A stretch of 64,000 bases of DNA from Gracilaria gracilis (Eukaryota > Rhodophyta > Florideophyceae > Gracilariales > Gracilariaceae): the NCBI GenBank assembly GCA_030374805.1, contig JARGSG010000225.1, positions 930,001 through 994,000 of the forward strand, given 5' to 3'. Shown here piece after piece: positions 1 through 10,756 of this stretch (position 1 is the stretch's first letter; each line of letters opens with the position of its first letter). Position numbers and translations under genes: made by a program. Under the pieces are notes generated by a model. The model searched no databases, had not been told where the DNA came from, and saw nothing but the letters and a program-made list of their open reading frames with translations.

Positions 1-870
1 TCCGCAGCTGTGTGAATCGGTTTGTTTTGTATATCCTAGAACGTCGAGAATATAGTTTTCCTTCGGATACGTCCACAAGATCTTTTCCTTCTGAGTATGC
101 TGAATCAGGCACGAAACCAGATGTCTACATTCTTTAGGACAATCCCACCCCAGACTATCACCCCAGTACATAGACCAACACCCGTGACTTGTTTTCTCCG
201 CATAAAGCACTCCCCAGTGAACGGCATTTATGTTTAAAGGCACAATTACTTTTGAGACAGGTTCGGGACTTGGATACAATTTCTCAGTAAAGCTTGAGAC
301 ATATCGCTGAAGAACCTCCACTTTCTCGACCCTATTCAATGTCCCAAATGCACGAGAATTGTGACTGATGCAGACACCGGAGTCAAACTGGATGAATAGA
401 ACCCCACATTGAGGTTCCAGCTCGAATAATCCCGCTTGCAACAACACATTGCAGAACCATGTACCGGTTCTGCATGACTCCGTTATATTCACACCAACAA
501 CACCTTTGGAATCTGTAGCGTTCTGAACTACTACAATTAAATGTACCCAAAGCCTTCGTAGCTCGTCAAAGCCTGGTGGGTTGACTCGGTCAAACGTAAT
601 CCCAGTTTTCTTCGCAACATTCTTCAAAAACGATGATATGCGCGTCATGATCTTCTTAATATTTCGTATTTCTTCCGCAGTAAGCTTTCGATTACAAAGA
701 TCCTTCGACTGCTCTAGTTCTCTCGCAGACTTCACTGGATTAAAATTGCAATCAACCTCATCTTCTGAGTCTTCGTTTCGTGGATCTAAAAAGCCAAAAA
801 CGTAAGTCTCCAATGCATCTTGAGGGGGATAGTAGACCGAAGGATCGGAACCACTCGTTAGTGTTATCAT
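1..870 (-). CDS. Ulp1/SENP-type cysteine protease (C48 family), 3' end cut by window edge
   Basis: An uninterrupted frame of 290 codons starts at the ATG at 870 and runs off the left edge. Its C-terminal part carries the Ulp1 catalytic signature in order: His218-Trp219 in NAVHWG, Asp238 in YWGDS, Gln283, and Cys289 six residues after the Gln, immediately followed by Gly at the edge. That spacing matches SUMO/NEDD8 proteases of the C48 family, which cleave ubiquitin-like proteins from substrates. The first 200 residues have no recognised domain. Similar protease domains occur both in host deSUMOylases and in DNA transposons, and the missing C-terminus prevents a decision. The flanking sequence (871-1200) has short direct repeats, which weakly favours a mobile or recently inserted context. 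The family call is firm; the substrate is unknown. Confidence 0.85.
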   Translation of the reverse strand, partial: MITLTSGSDPSVYYPPQDALETYVFGFLDPRNEDSEDEVDCNFNPVKSARELEQSKDLCNRKLTAEEIRNIKKIMTRISSFLKNVAKKTGITFDRVNPPGFDELRRLWVHLIVVVQNATDSKGVVGVNITESCRTGTWFCNVLLQAGLFELEPQCGVLFIQFDSGVCISHNSRAFGTLNRVEKVEVLQRYVSSFTEKLYPSPEPVSKVIVPLNINAVHWGVLYAEKTSHGCWSMYWGDSLGWDCPKECRHLVSCLIQHTQKEKILWTYPKENYILDVLGYTKQTDSHSCG

Positions 871-1828
871 ACGATGTTAACGGCGGGTTGGCGGGGGAAA
901 GCGTCTTTGAATGATAAAGATCTTTGTTCGGCAAACAGCCGAGGATTATGGAAGGATGTACTAAAGCCGGTAGGCTCAGGCTTGGAGGGAATATGGCACG
1001 ATCTCAGTTATAGAACTTTTTGCGCACTCGAGCCGTCAGGCTCACGCTTGGATGTTTTCAGCGTCTTAAGCTCCCGTTGTCACGCCTGAAGGGCAGGTGC
1101 AGCAAGGAAGCGCGGACTTTTTCAAACTTCAGCGTCTTAAGCTCCCGTTGTCACGCCTGGAGGGCACGGTACCAATCAGAAGCGTAGCTAGGGAGGGTCT
1201 TGCTACTTGGCTCGCGTTGGTTGGAAAGGAGGTTCTGCACGCGTTACATTGTAAAAGGGAGGTTCTTCCCAAAATCTTTACAAACATGTGGAGGTTCTAC
1301 CACATATATCCTACGCACCTCACTGCCCGTAGATTCTCCGTCCCCCGAGATCATGGGAATACGAAAAGAACACCTATACTTCCCATGGTATCTTTGGTAC
1401 AGGGAATCAGAAAAGAAATACAAAAACAAGAAAGGCAAAGCTGTACAGGCCTCGGACACGGTCAATGCAAGAAAACCTCAACGTGGATATCTACGGATTT
1501 GTTGACCCTATCTTACCAAGGAAAACGCTACCTACCTTTGTTGATAACATTACATACAGGATAGATACAGACTTGCACGCAGAAAAGAACAGGGACCCAA
1601 ACTTAAATTGCTTTGGACTTGCAATCTGTACCGTTTCATACGTAATCAATATTTTGTTGCGTCAACGCAAGCACTGTTCGGGAGTTCATAGGCCCATTTC
1701 ATCACGTTTGTTTTGGTTTTGCGGGGCGCTAGTGGTTCGCTGTCGTAATTGCACCGAGTTCGATTTGCCAGGCTACGTCGAGGGCGAACTTCAACAAATA
1801 CCCGTCAGTTGCTCAGGACGCGATACCA
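871..1828. other. Intergenic region with a short direct repeat
   Basis: No convincing gene. Overlapping frames here lack domains and protein-like composition. A roughly 38-bp segment at 1057-1094 recurs at 1128-1165 (71-bp offset) with very few differences. The stretch separates the start of the Ulp1-type gene from the BAG gene and probably contains both promoters. Confidence 0.5.
1057..1165. repeat. Direct repeat, two copies of about 38 bp spaced 71 bp
   Basis: The copies begin TTCAGCGTCTTAAGCTCCCG at 1057 and 1128 and differ at only a couple of positions. They lie 190-300 bp upstream of the Ulp1-type gene start. Confidence 0.7.
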
Positions 1829-2470
1829 ATGAACACCCCGGACGCTTCGCATTCCTCACTGCTAACTCTTATGTTCAATCGGAAAACGTACAAGGTTCCT
1901 ATAAGAAGGACTATTGAAGACTTGCAGACTGATATTGAGAAGGTTACAGGTATTCCACCCAAGGAACAAACAATCCTGATCAAAGGAAAGAAGTTCGTTC
2001 TGGGGTCTATAAACGGCGATTTGTCCAATATTGGAATAACAGGGCAATGCAAAGCCATGCTCATTCGTAGTGCACCATCTGGAAATCCGAGCATATCAAT
2101 ATCTCCTGCTCTTCGTTCGGTCCGCTCTTGTTCTGACCAGGTTGTTAAACTCTCTGAAAATCTCGCCGAGGTTAGGCAATCTATGAACAAACACCTGCAA
2201 GGGTTTCTTGACGCTGCCATGACTAAAGAAGCTCTGGAAAGAGATCGAAAGGCTCTCCGTGTGATTGAGGAGGAATGCATGCGGGTTCTCGAACGACTTG
2301 ATGGACTTGATACTGGAGGTCAGGAAGCAGTATCTGTTCGAACTGAGAGAAAGAGCGCGGTAGCCAAGGTGCAGTCCATACTAAGAGACATCGACAGTGT
2401 TTCTGATGATATACAGACGTTCCAGATCGACAAACATGGAGAAATTGAAGTGCGACGAGGCAAGTCATAG
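1829..2470 (+). CDS. BAG-family cochaperone with N-terminal ubiquitin-like domain
   Basis: A 213-residue single-exon protein. Residues 10-79 fit a ubiquitin-like fold (LTLMFNRKTYKVPI strand, then GIPPKEQTILIKGK, matching the ubiquitin segment before the LIF region). Residues 97-190 are a charged three-helix stretch typical of a BAG domain. This order is that of BAG1 and plant BAG1-4, nucleotide-exchange factors that bind the Hsp70 ATPase domain. The length fits the family. The ATG at 1829 lies ten codons before the first strand of the domain, so no upstream exon is needed. The protein is expected in the cytosol or nucleus. Confidence 0.85.
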   Translation: MNTPDASHSSLLTLMFNRKTYKVPIRRTIEDLQTDIEKVTGIPPKEQTILIKGKKFVLGSINGDLSNIGITGQCKAMLIRSAPSGNPSISISPALRSVRSCSDQVVKLSENLAEVRQSMNKHLQGFLDAAMTKEALERDRKALRVIEEECMRVLERLDGLDTGGQEAVSVRTERKSAVAKVQSILRDIDSVSDDIQTFQIDKHGEIEVRRGKS

Positions 2471-3170
2471 GCTTCAGGCTTGTACTGAAACTATCGTTTT
2501 GTTTGTGCTTTCAATGTTTTATAGTGCTCTCGCGGCAGTCTGGAGGCGTATCACATAATCAAAGTGCATACTTAAAGTCACACATTCAAGGAAACAGTGA
2601 GAGCTGACCCACTTCCTCTGTGTAGTATGTGAAATCTGCACTTGATTTGATACGGTACGCATTTCTAACTGTCACAAGACGCCACACAGCATGAGGTTTA
2701 TAGAAGGGTAACGCTACCGGATAGGCCATTAGAACGTCGGAAAATTCCTCGTGTAATCAGATGGTAGTCGCGGAGCTTCCATGTTCGGATTCAGTTGGCA
2801 GCAAATGAATCTCATTTTCTCTCTGTTTCGTCCTTCTCATTTTTTGCTTAGATGGTGAGAAGATGATCCCCTCTCCTACAAATGAAAAAGGAAGGGAACA
2901 AAATTTCAGAAACTCTTGAGTTGATGAATCTCTTATTTGAATATCAGCTTCCGTTTTCTGTAGTATGGTTTACAAAGCGAATGCGCTCTTCGTAACTCCT
3001 GGGTTTCCAATACCACTAGCCCGTGAAGTGTGCTGGCTCCTACTGGAGCGATTCTCCACCGTACTATCTCGGGAAGAGCACTAAAGCTGCTTCTCGCTCG
3101 TTTCGAAGACTCAGCAACTGCGGAGGATCTGATCAAGCAAAGGCGAACCCTGGGTTCTTAGGTTTTTAAC
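2471..3170. other. Intergenic, no gene recognised
   Basis: About 700 bp between two same-strand genes. No ORF with protein-like composition, no tRNA and no strong inverted repeat were seen. It presumably holds the BAG 3' end and the promoter of the downstream membrane-protein gene. Confidence 0.5.
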
Positions 3171-4571
3171 ATGGTGGGTTACTTGTCATCGAAGAATCGC
3201 ACAATTCTCACAGCTATCCCTCTACCACCTTCGGATTTCATTAACATATCTAGGGAAAACCAAAAGCCAGGACAGTATGTCTTTGGACAGAACAGTTTTG
3301 TACCTGATACATCTCTCAGCAACTCTGGTTTGTTATCAAAACAGCTTGACGGAGCCACAGAGGAGATTATCTTGGGATTTCTTTCGATCATAATGATAAT
3401 GGCGATCACAGAGGTTGTGTTGACTATCCTTTCGAGTCAGCGACAGAACCAAGAGCCTGAGAGAAACGAGTTAGCACATCTTGCCATCAAAGTAGATGGG
3501 TTGCTTCATTTCAATGGGAAGTGGATGGTTTCCCGAGAAAATTGTGCATCGTCTCGCAGACGAGAGAAAGAAATAATGATGGCAGTATTTGCTGTCCTGC
3601 TTGCCACTGTCATATTTGTCATGGATATGGGGGCTGTCGTTTTGACACAACCGCAGGACTACCCAAGCAAGCAATATGCTTACAACTTGAGAGGAAGTCA
3701 CCCGATTGGTACCACGCTTGGTTTGGGAAAGTTTTTACGTAGGACTGCCAGAGAGCGCCCATGTATCACCCCAGTCTTCTCCGCATCGAATCCCTTTCGC
3801 AACTTTTCAATCAGTGCATGTCATACTCTAAATCTTGAAATCGCTCACAACAAGTTCAACGACAGTGTAAAGTCTGTGAAGATAAGTTCGTTGTTCCATC
3901 ACGGTGGAAGTGATCACCTTATTTCTTTTGGGAATGCTAGTATCGAAATCAAGACGCGGGCTGTTGTGTACGGAGCTAATGGAGGTACGAGGAGACTGCT
4001 CTTCCCCGGTTTGCACGAAAACTATATGGGGTTCACCTATTACTTGCATCAAGTAGTGATATACATGATCTTGGAAGAAAGCTGCAATAGTAAGCACAGT
4101 ACTAAGACATGTGAAGAACTCGTCTCTGAGCACAGAAGCGTAGCAGAACCAGTCAACAGAACGATTGGTTTATGGACAACCAGGACTGGTAAAGTGAAGA
4201 GAGAGGTGCACGGCTTGGAGACAACCTTAACTGCCGAAATAACCAAGCCATGGTTAACGGTGTACAAGAGTGTTGGACCGTTAATGACAGCAGAGCTTAT
4301 TGAAGAAATTGAAGGTCGTGGTTTGTACTCTGGTATTGCAACCGAAATAGAAGAAGAGGGTATACCAGGTCTTCTGGTTCAGCAACGGAGGCCACTGGGA
4401 GTGTTTGGAATGCTCCTTGGTACAGTATCTCTAGTACTGGTCCTGTTTGGGCTGAAGCGAATCCTTCGGCCTGTTTATCTTGCTGATCGCGCTTGGGAGA
4501 ACTTTGAAAGAACCGTTCTGAACCACCTCGAACTGGAGCACAGAACTTCTTCTGGTTCGACCATTTTTTGA
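3171..4571 (+). CDS. Lineage-restricted membrane protein A (paralogue of the gene at 7945-9450)
   Basis: A 466-residue protein of unknown family. Hydrophobic segments at about 64-87, 135-158 and 409-428 suggest three membrane spans, with a large conserved domain (about 160-405) between spans two and three. That domain has several N-glycosylation sequons (NFS, NAS, NRT) and cysteines, so it probably faces the lumen or outside. The block NLRGSHP at 172-178 and the following LGLGKFLRRT and SNPFRNFSIS motifs are nearly identical in the minus-strand gene at 7945-9450, proving a paralogous pair. The ATG at 3171 aligns with the paralogue's start region. No catalytic motif is visible, so no function is assigned. 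Confidence 0.85.
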   Translation: MVGYLSSKNRTILTAIPLPPSDFINISRENQKPGQYVFGQNSFVPDTSLSNSGLLSKQLDGATEEIILGFLSIIMIMAITEVVLTILSSQRQNQEPERNELAHLAIKVDGLLHFNGKWMVSRENCASSRRREKEIMMAVFAVLLATVIFVMDMGAVVLTQPQDYPSKQYAYNLRGSHPIGTTLGLGKFLRRTARERPCITPVFSASNPFRNFSISACHTLNLEIAHNKFNDSVKSVKISSLFHHGGSDHLISFGNASIEIKTRAVVYGANGGTRRLLFPGLHENYMGFTYYLHQVVIYMILEESCNSKHSTKTCEELVSEHRSVAEPVNRTIGLWTTRTGKVKREVHGLETTLTAEITKPWLTVYKSVGPLMTAELIEEIEGRGLYSGIATEIEEEGIPGLLVQQRRPLGVFGMLLGTVSLVLVLFGLKRILRPVYLADRAWENFERTVLNHLELEHRTSSGSTIF

Positions 4572-6492
4572 AAGGAAGGAAGTTCAGATGGGAAGATACC
4601 TGTAGAACTGTCTCATCAACGGTCAGGAACTGGTTCTGGTGACTCAAAGTGTATTTCTCTGTTTCCCACAACCGTGAGGTCTAGTAGCAAAACGAAAGAC
4701 GGTGTCTGATCCGTTTTCCTTCCTATTCGAACAGAGAATGATTCCTTAATCGAGAAGGCAGTAGATCCGAAATAGCTCAGTAGTAGTGCTTTCTCCAGTG
4801 CTGGTGATAATTCATCACTGAGAAAGGACTCTTCGCACGTATGAACGCAATCTATTCTATCCTAAAACCTCTAGGTTAATCTGGGGTCTCAGTAAATTAC
4901 GTTGGCTCCATTGAGAGCAAGCTGTATGATTAAGCGGTGGCCGCTACGGTTTTTGGCCTTTAAGAGAGAGAACTACCTTTAGATACGATCTATAGATAAC
5001 TCTCCTGCCGCCTCGGAATCAGGGGCGGTTGACCACAGTAAAGAAGAAGAAGAAGAGAGCAAGCTGGCGCCGGTCCACCGAATGGCTGAGTGGTTGAAAG
5101 CGATAGATTCTACAAAAAAGATTGCTTCGAACGCTGATAGTCTTGTAGATTGTGTGTGCGTGTGTGAGTTGCCGAATGTACGATTCTTCCATGCATGTGT
5201 CCTGTCCTCCGGAAGCAAAGACAAACTATGACTGCAAAACTCTCTTTAGTGCCATTGTTGTGACAATAGTTTTATTATCTCGTCGTTCATTGTGAGCATG
5301 GTGGGTCTATTCCATGTACTAATGCGGGTTTTGCAAAGGACCCTAGAGCCTCACCTGTAGAGACAGAGCAAAAAGCAGTGTTTACTGCGTGAAGTGGTGA
5401 CTCTAACTCCGGCGGTAGGCGGGCAATGACGGCCCTTGCAGGGTCGTCAGTGTCGTAGAAGAACACTCATGATGTCGTGAGTGGGGCTGTTAGAACGACG
5501 CACAGGCACCGAACGGCCTCACGGGAAGCGTTCACTGCAGAATGAGAGCACGACGGTAGTCAGTGACCTTCTGAAACTCTGCCCACCAAGAACAGTCGCG
5601 ACCCACTCCTCTACGCTATAATACAGTCCGAAAGGGAGTAAACAGCTTCTACTTCTTTCCCTATTCTCTTATCAATCCACATCACTTGAGCACCGACCTC
5701 TACAGGAGTTCACCACCCGAGAGAGACAAGCAGGGAAAGGGCGGTAGGACCTTCCTCCAGCGAAAGATTCGTCTGTTGCTTTCGAACAGGTTCGCGGAGC
5801 CTGTTTACGACTTACCACCAAGGCCAGCGGTGGCGCCCGGTAAGTTGGCGGGGCGCTTGATGGAGTTCAACGACATCCCCGGTCGGACAAGATCTATCGT
5901 GGAAGAGCTGCTGTTGCCGAGATGGTAGTGCTCCGAATGTTGGGCAAGGTGCCACAAGCCCATTGCAACAGGCAGTATTGATTCTGGCGTTCGACGCGTT
6001 ACGCATTGACCTGAATCACGTATCGGCTCCAAACATCGCAGAAGCAAAGGACGACCAGAGAAGTACCGAGGAAAGGAAAGGGGCAACAGATGGGTGGCTA
6101 GGGTCTAATTGTAGAAGCACGTCTGTCTGCTGTCTTATGTCGCGGACACCGGCTTGAAGCAATGCAACGGCTCCCGGCTTCAGTTCTTCTTCCCGTTTCC
6201 TGGTCATGTTCTTGGTCATGGTCCTACTTGTACTTTGCTTTCAAAAGGTTCGAAACGCTTCGCTTCCGCCAGCTTGAAGGTTGGAAGAGAAAAAGAATTC
6301 TATTGGCTTGTTTAGAAACGGTCTAGTGCGCACTCACCTTTGAAAAGGAGAATGCAAACTTTACGTCATGGGATCTTGGCGACGTCCCATCTCACAAAGT
6401 TAGTCTTTATGCTGGTCAGCAGAAGCCCAAGCTGCATATTCACACCGGAGGTTCCCCAAACTAACAAAAGGAAGGAGGGCTAATCTGCGAGC
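4572..6492. other. Long intergenic region, no gene recognised
   Basis: About 1.9 kb with only short frames lacking domains. It has an AAG-rich patch near 5039-5059 and a TG-rich patch near 5150-5168. A tRNA-like D-arm at about 5090-5110 does not fold into a full tRNA. It separates membrane protein A from the secreted protein gene. Confidence 0.5.
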
Positions 6493-7449
6493 ATGAATTT
6501 CCTCAGCATCATGAAGGCGACCTTTTTGTTTTTTGTTGTTTTGATCCCACAAATCGTTGAAGCCAGTGCATGCAACGGTACCTGGTTTAAAGCAGCAGCA
6601 AAGTGCGTTTCGGAACAGAATCATTGCAGTTTGCAACACGCGGAATGCAGCATCCATTGCAGCGCCAATACTTACGTGAAGGAGCAGTCACTCAGTTGCC
6701 GGAATGGAGCATGCAGGTACTGCTCATGGCCTTCGAGTCAAGCGGATCCTGCGTGCTATACCTGGGCAATTAGGCATTGGTGCGCGTCTTTTTTTCAGAC
6801 TCTCCAGGCTCAGCCATCTGCAACACCCTCTACATCTCCAGATGTGTCGGAGCAATACTCGCTTGAACATGAAGACCCTTTCAATTGTGTCTGGCATGGA
6901 AGGGGAAACGAGCTGGTAATTGACATGAAGTATATCCCGCCTCGAGGGTCGTGGACTCGCAATGGTTCTGGTTTAGAGTGGAAAAGAGAGAAACTTTCAG
7001 GAATAGACAAGCCGGGAAGTGGTGAGATGTGTTTTGACTTCAAGATTCCGAAGAATGGTAGCTACTACTTCACCGGACTCACCTCCGCTCCGCATCCCAC
7101 TGATCACAATGATATGTGGGTGAAGCTTTCATCTGGTATCCGTCTATACAGGGGAAGCACACATTTTTATAGGTATACGACGAGGAAGTACATAAAGGCA
7201 TACCAGAATATGGGACAAAACCAGATCAACAACATTCTGTCCTCTGTGGACCACGATCCGCACTATTTCATATCAGAGAAGATGTACACCAACGAAACTC
7301 ATACAGTTTGTATCTCAGGTCGAAGCTCAAAGTTTACGGTTATCAAACTTGTTTTCGCTAGATGTTGGCTTGGAAATGGGTCTTGCAACAGATGGGATAC
7401 TTGGATCAAAACGTCCGTGAAATACTTGATTGAACCCATCTGCGAGTGA
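6493..7449 (+). CDS. Secreted cysteine-rich protein, unknown family
   Basis: A 318-residue protein. Residues 1-26 form a signal peptide (hydrophobic core FLFFVVLIP, small residues ASA before the likely cleavage site). The mature protein starts with a cysteine-dense module, about residues 27-97, followed by a Ser/Thr/Pro linker near 107-120. A globular region follows with aromatic residues and sequons, including FDFKIPKNGSYYF. It is therefore probably extracellular or in the wall, and disulfide-bonded. It sits between the two paralogous membrane-protein genes. I do not recognise the family. The hydrophobic start immediately after the ATG at 6493 supports that start. Confidence 0.8.
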   Translation: MNFLSIMKATFLFFVVLIPQIVEASACNGTWFKAAAKCVSEQNHCSLQHAECSIHCSANTYVKEQSLSCRNGACRYCSWPSSQADPACYTWAIRHWCASFFQTLQAQPSATPSTSPDVSEQYSLEHEDPFNCVWHGRGNELVIDMKYIPPRGSWTRNGSGLEWKREKLSGIDKPGSGEMCFDFKIPKNGSYYFTGLTSAPHPTDHNDMWVKLSSGIRLYRGSTHFYRYTTRKYIKAYQNMGQNQINNILSSVDHDPHYFISEKMYTNETHTVCISGRSSKFTVIKLVFARCWLGNGSCNRWDTWIKTSVKYLIEPICE

Positions 7450-7944
7450 GCCCGTTGAACATTTGTGGTGGAATTCACCTATCGTCATTAACATTGCGCA
7501 GCGTATCTAAGAAGGAATGATTGTTCATTTGTGGTGTTTAGCTGAAATAGCACGGATGCAACACTTCCGGCCTGATGGGCAGCGTTCCCTGTGAGACTTC
7601 AAAGACACATGTAAACTGCAAGTAATAGGATATGGAAAGCATTGCCTTCTTCAGTACCAACAAGGCCTTGAGCAAGGTAAATACCATTGGGTGACTTGTT
7701 GTTCTCGTTGCTGCCGCGAGCCCCACCAAGAGGGTGATTCTCATCTTAGCGATACTTTACAGATAAAAGTGACGGAGCCTGGGTGAAGCCCTTCTGCTGA
7801 CTAGCCGAACCACACTTGCACCCTTGGTATCTTTCGGTTCTCTTGACCGAGAACCTGACACTTTTAACCCGGCCACTAAAAGAGATTTCCGTTCTACACC
7901 GGATCACACCTTCCGCGTCCATCAAAATCGAAGGCGTTTACCGC
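7450..7944. other. Convergent intergenic region
   Basis: About 500 bp between the stop codons of the secreted protein gene and membrane protein B. Nothing beyond 3' ends is seen. Confidence 0.5.
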
Positions 7945-9450
7945 CTATCTGCTCTCAGAGCTATTAGTCGTACACTGACTTAAAGGTGAGACTTCGACTT
8001 CCACTTCGACTTCGCCTTTTCTAGGGGCTGATGCGTGGATATGAACAGCGCTAAGATTCGGTGAGTGAGATGGTGGAGAATAGCTTCCGGGCGGACTTGG
8101 GAGATCGTCTTGGCTCTGGATCGGTGAGCCACTTGGCTTTATCCGCACAAGTTTCAAGACGATGAGAATTACTCCGCAAACCGCCAAGGTCACGGTCCAA
8201 CGGGACAAACCAACCCTTTTTGATTCTTGATAAAGGAGACCCGGGATATCTTCTTCTCTTCTCTCGGTACTTATATGGGAGTACAAACCCGCCCCCTCAA
8301 CTTCTTCAATAAGCTCAGTGGTCATCAGCGGCCCTACACTCTGGTACACTGTAGACCATGGTTTGTGGATTTCAGCTCTTAGAGTCGTCTCCAGCCCAGG
8401 CTTCTCTTCAAACCTTTTGAACTTGTTCTCTTTAGGCAGCCACCATTTAATTTCCCTCGTAACCATGGTTGATTCGATATGGTGCTCGGCGAACACTTCC
8501 TCACAACTCTTCGTGCTGTGCCTACCTTGGCAGGTTTCAGACAAGATCTTATAGATCAGTAAATGATGCAAGTAAAGCGTGACGGATACGTAATTGGTTT
8601 TCAAATCCGGGAAGAGTAGTCTTCTTGTCCCATTTTCAATTCCGTAGACATAAGCCCGTGCCCTGATTTCGATACTGGCATTTCCAAACAGTATGCGGTG
8701 ATCACTACCAGCGCTATGGAACCAGGAACCTATTGTGACAGAGCTTACCCTGTCCTCAGCCTCTTTGTGAGCTTCTTTGAGTTTTAGCGAGTGGCATGTG
8801 CTGATAGAAAAGTTTCGAAAAGGATTCGACTCGTAAAACACAGGAGTGACGCAAGGGCGCAGCTCCACAGTTCTGCGCAAGAACATACCCAGCCCGAGGT
8901 CTGTACCAACTGGATGGCTTCCTCTCAGATTATAGGCAAATGGTCCGCTACGGTACTTTTGTGATTGAACGAGAATGATTACAGCAACATCTAGCAAAAA
9001 AAGGATTAGGCCAAGAAGCATACCGACACATACACGATACCAACGCCACTTTCCCGCTTCATTCCGCTTATAAAAGCTTTTCATGTCGAAGTTCCTAAAG
9101 AAAGTCGCGTCCTCAGCAATATCTTGGCACGCTTTTCTCTGATTGGCGCATTGTGCATTGCAAAACGAAAGCATGTCTGTGGCTGTAGACTTCACAAAGG
9201 TTAACAAAATCTCTGTGATAACGAAAACTAACAAAATGGTGGTAAGACCCACCACTATGTCGTCACCCAACTTAGAATTGATTCGTTGCCGATCCCAAGT
9301 TGGTTTGAAGATTGTTCGGTCGGGGTTAAACATTTTCTCGCTGAAAACATACTTTCCTGGAGTATCCTTAGTGATGTTCTCAAACCCCGTGGGAGGAGTG
9401 GGGAAGCCAGTGAGAAAAGAACGAATTGACTGTGAGGTATTGCTGAACAT
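7945..9450 (-). CDS. Lineage-restricted membrane protein B (paralogue of the gene at 3171-4571)
   Basis: A 501-residue protein from the ATG at 9450, which aligns with the start of paralogue A. The frame stays open further upstream, and an in-frame ATG at 9504 is an alternative. Membrane spans are predicted at about 64-87 and 139-161, with another near residue 420. NLRGSHP is at 174-180, followed by LGLGMFLRRT and SNPFRNFSIS as in protein A. Differences from A are a cysteine-containing insert between the first two spans (about 96-108) and a longer Ser/Pro and Glu/Val-rich cytosolic tail. Function is unknown. The copies are in opposite orientation around the secreted-protein gene, which points to a local inverted duplication. 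Confidence 0.85.
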   Translation of the reverse strand: MFSNTSQSIRSFLTGFPTPPTGFENITKDTPGKYVFSEKMFNPDRTIFKPTWDRQRINSKLGDDIVVGLTTILLVFVITEILLTFVKSTATDMLSFCNAQCANQRKACQDIAEDATFFRNFDMKSFYKRNEAGKWRWYRVCVGMLLGLILFLLDVAVIILVQSQKYRSGPFAYNLRGSHPVGTDLGLGMFLRRTVELRPCVTPVFYESNPFRNFSISTCHSLKLKEAHKEAEDRVSSVTIGSWFHSAGSDHRILFGNASIEIRARAYVYGIENGTRRLLFPDLKTNYVSVTLYLHHLLIYKILSETCQGRHSTKSCEEVFAEHHIESTMVTREIKWWLPKENKFKRFEEKPGLETTLRAEIHKPWSTVYQSVGPLMTTELIEEVEGAGLYSHISTERREEDIPGLLYQESKRVGLSRWTVTLAVCGVILIVLKLVRIKPSGSPIQSQDDLPSPPGSYSPPSHSPNLSAVHIHASAPRKGEVEVEVEVSPLSQCTTNSSESR

Positions 9451-10756
9451 TTCAGAACGGCGCAGTGAAGATTGCGCTGCAAGAAGCTTAGTGTCGATAA
9501 ACATAAGACGCACTCTCGACAAAAAGATGAAGGTGACTAGGGCAGATCTCGTGTTGTTGCAGAGAATACCAATGAACCAGTCCACTGATATGTAAGACGA
9601 AGGAGCAATGCTGACATGAGTTAAATGGTCTTCGCCCTCCACTCGAGCAAAGTGCCATGTTCAGAACAATAGTCTGCATGGCCCTTAAGAAGAAAGCCAG
9701 TATCAAACGTTTGCGAAACTCTCGGAAAATAATTACCCTGTGACTCTCTGCTTTGATAATGAATGACATACCTTCGGAAGCTGTGCAAGAACCTCAAAAG
9801 GGACGCGCATGATATGATGTGTTCCATGAGTCATTCATGACCGGATTCATTCATGACCGGCCCTATCGAGAAACAACTTATGCTTTGAAGTCAAAGGTGA
9901 TTTGTAAGAAGAGAACCAAAATGACACCTACTTCAGCTCGAAGGCTCGGTGAGCCTTTCTCTCTTCGCTTTCCAAAATGATTTTCATCGCCTCCCGCTAG
10001 AAATCACTGGTCACATTTTACACTCTCGGACTAAATCTGCAATTGGTCCGATGTGGAGTTGTGTGGCGGATTCCCGAGAGTTCAGACGGCAACAATCTAT
10101 GAATTTCTTTCTTCCATCTTCACAGCTCTGACAAAGTTCGCGATCCTCTGAACAAAAACCCAATGATACGATGCTTCGTTTCTGGAAACCCCGTTCATTG
10201 GCAGTTCAGAGTTGGCTAATACCGCGGTGAGAATGCATACAGGAAGGCTGCTAGGCGTTGTACGCTCTACGAATTGCGAAGGATTTGCCTCACATACAAC
10301 TGAGTTGTCTTGGGATGCAATGACGCTGACAAGGTAGAGATTCTCTCGGAAAGAACACTTGAAAGCAAGTATAAACCAAACATTTTTTGTTTATGTTTGA
10401 AACTAAATCAAATAAATGAAAAGGCACCTTCACCTTTAATGAAGACACGTCATATCCAGCAGGGCATGACCGCTTTATCGTGCCACTCGCGACAGTCCAC
10501 CATGAACAAAACGCCTGTTTCGCTCGTATCTACCCTTGTTCACCGCGACCAGCTTCTTCAACAATTAACTTCTTCCCCACCGGCAGCATTGACAGAAGAA
10601 ATCGTGTTTCACATCTGATATCCCAAACCCCGGCACTGTATCCACGCATCTTCGAAGCATTTCACTTCCTTTTACAACGCGTTTGGAAGATAACTCCGTT
10701 TGGAAGAACAACATTGTTTTTCGAAACTCTCACATCTTTTCGTACTTGAGCCCATC
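9451..10756. other. Divergent intergenic region, no gene recognised
   Basis: About 1.3 kb between the starts of membrane protein B and GLTP, so promoters for both are expected. ACCGG-bearing short repeats (TTCATGACCGG, twice near 9835-9859) are the only local structure noticed. Confidence 0.45.

Noticed and set aside
1097-1564. 155-codon plus-strand frame
   Set aside because: It passes through the direct repeat and has no protein-like pattern.
5080-5130. tRNA-Ser/Leu-like D-arm (GGCTGAGTGGTTGAAAGC)
   Set aside because: The anticodon stem, T-arm and acceptor 3' strand do not pair; no complete tRNA can be drawn.
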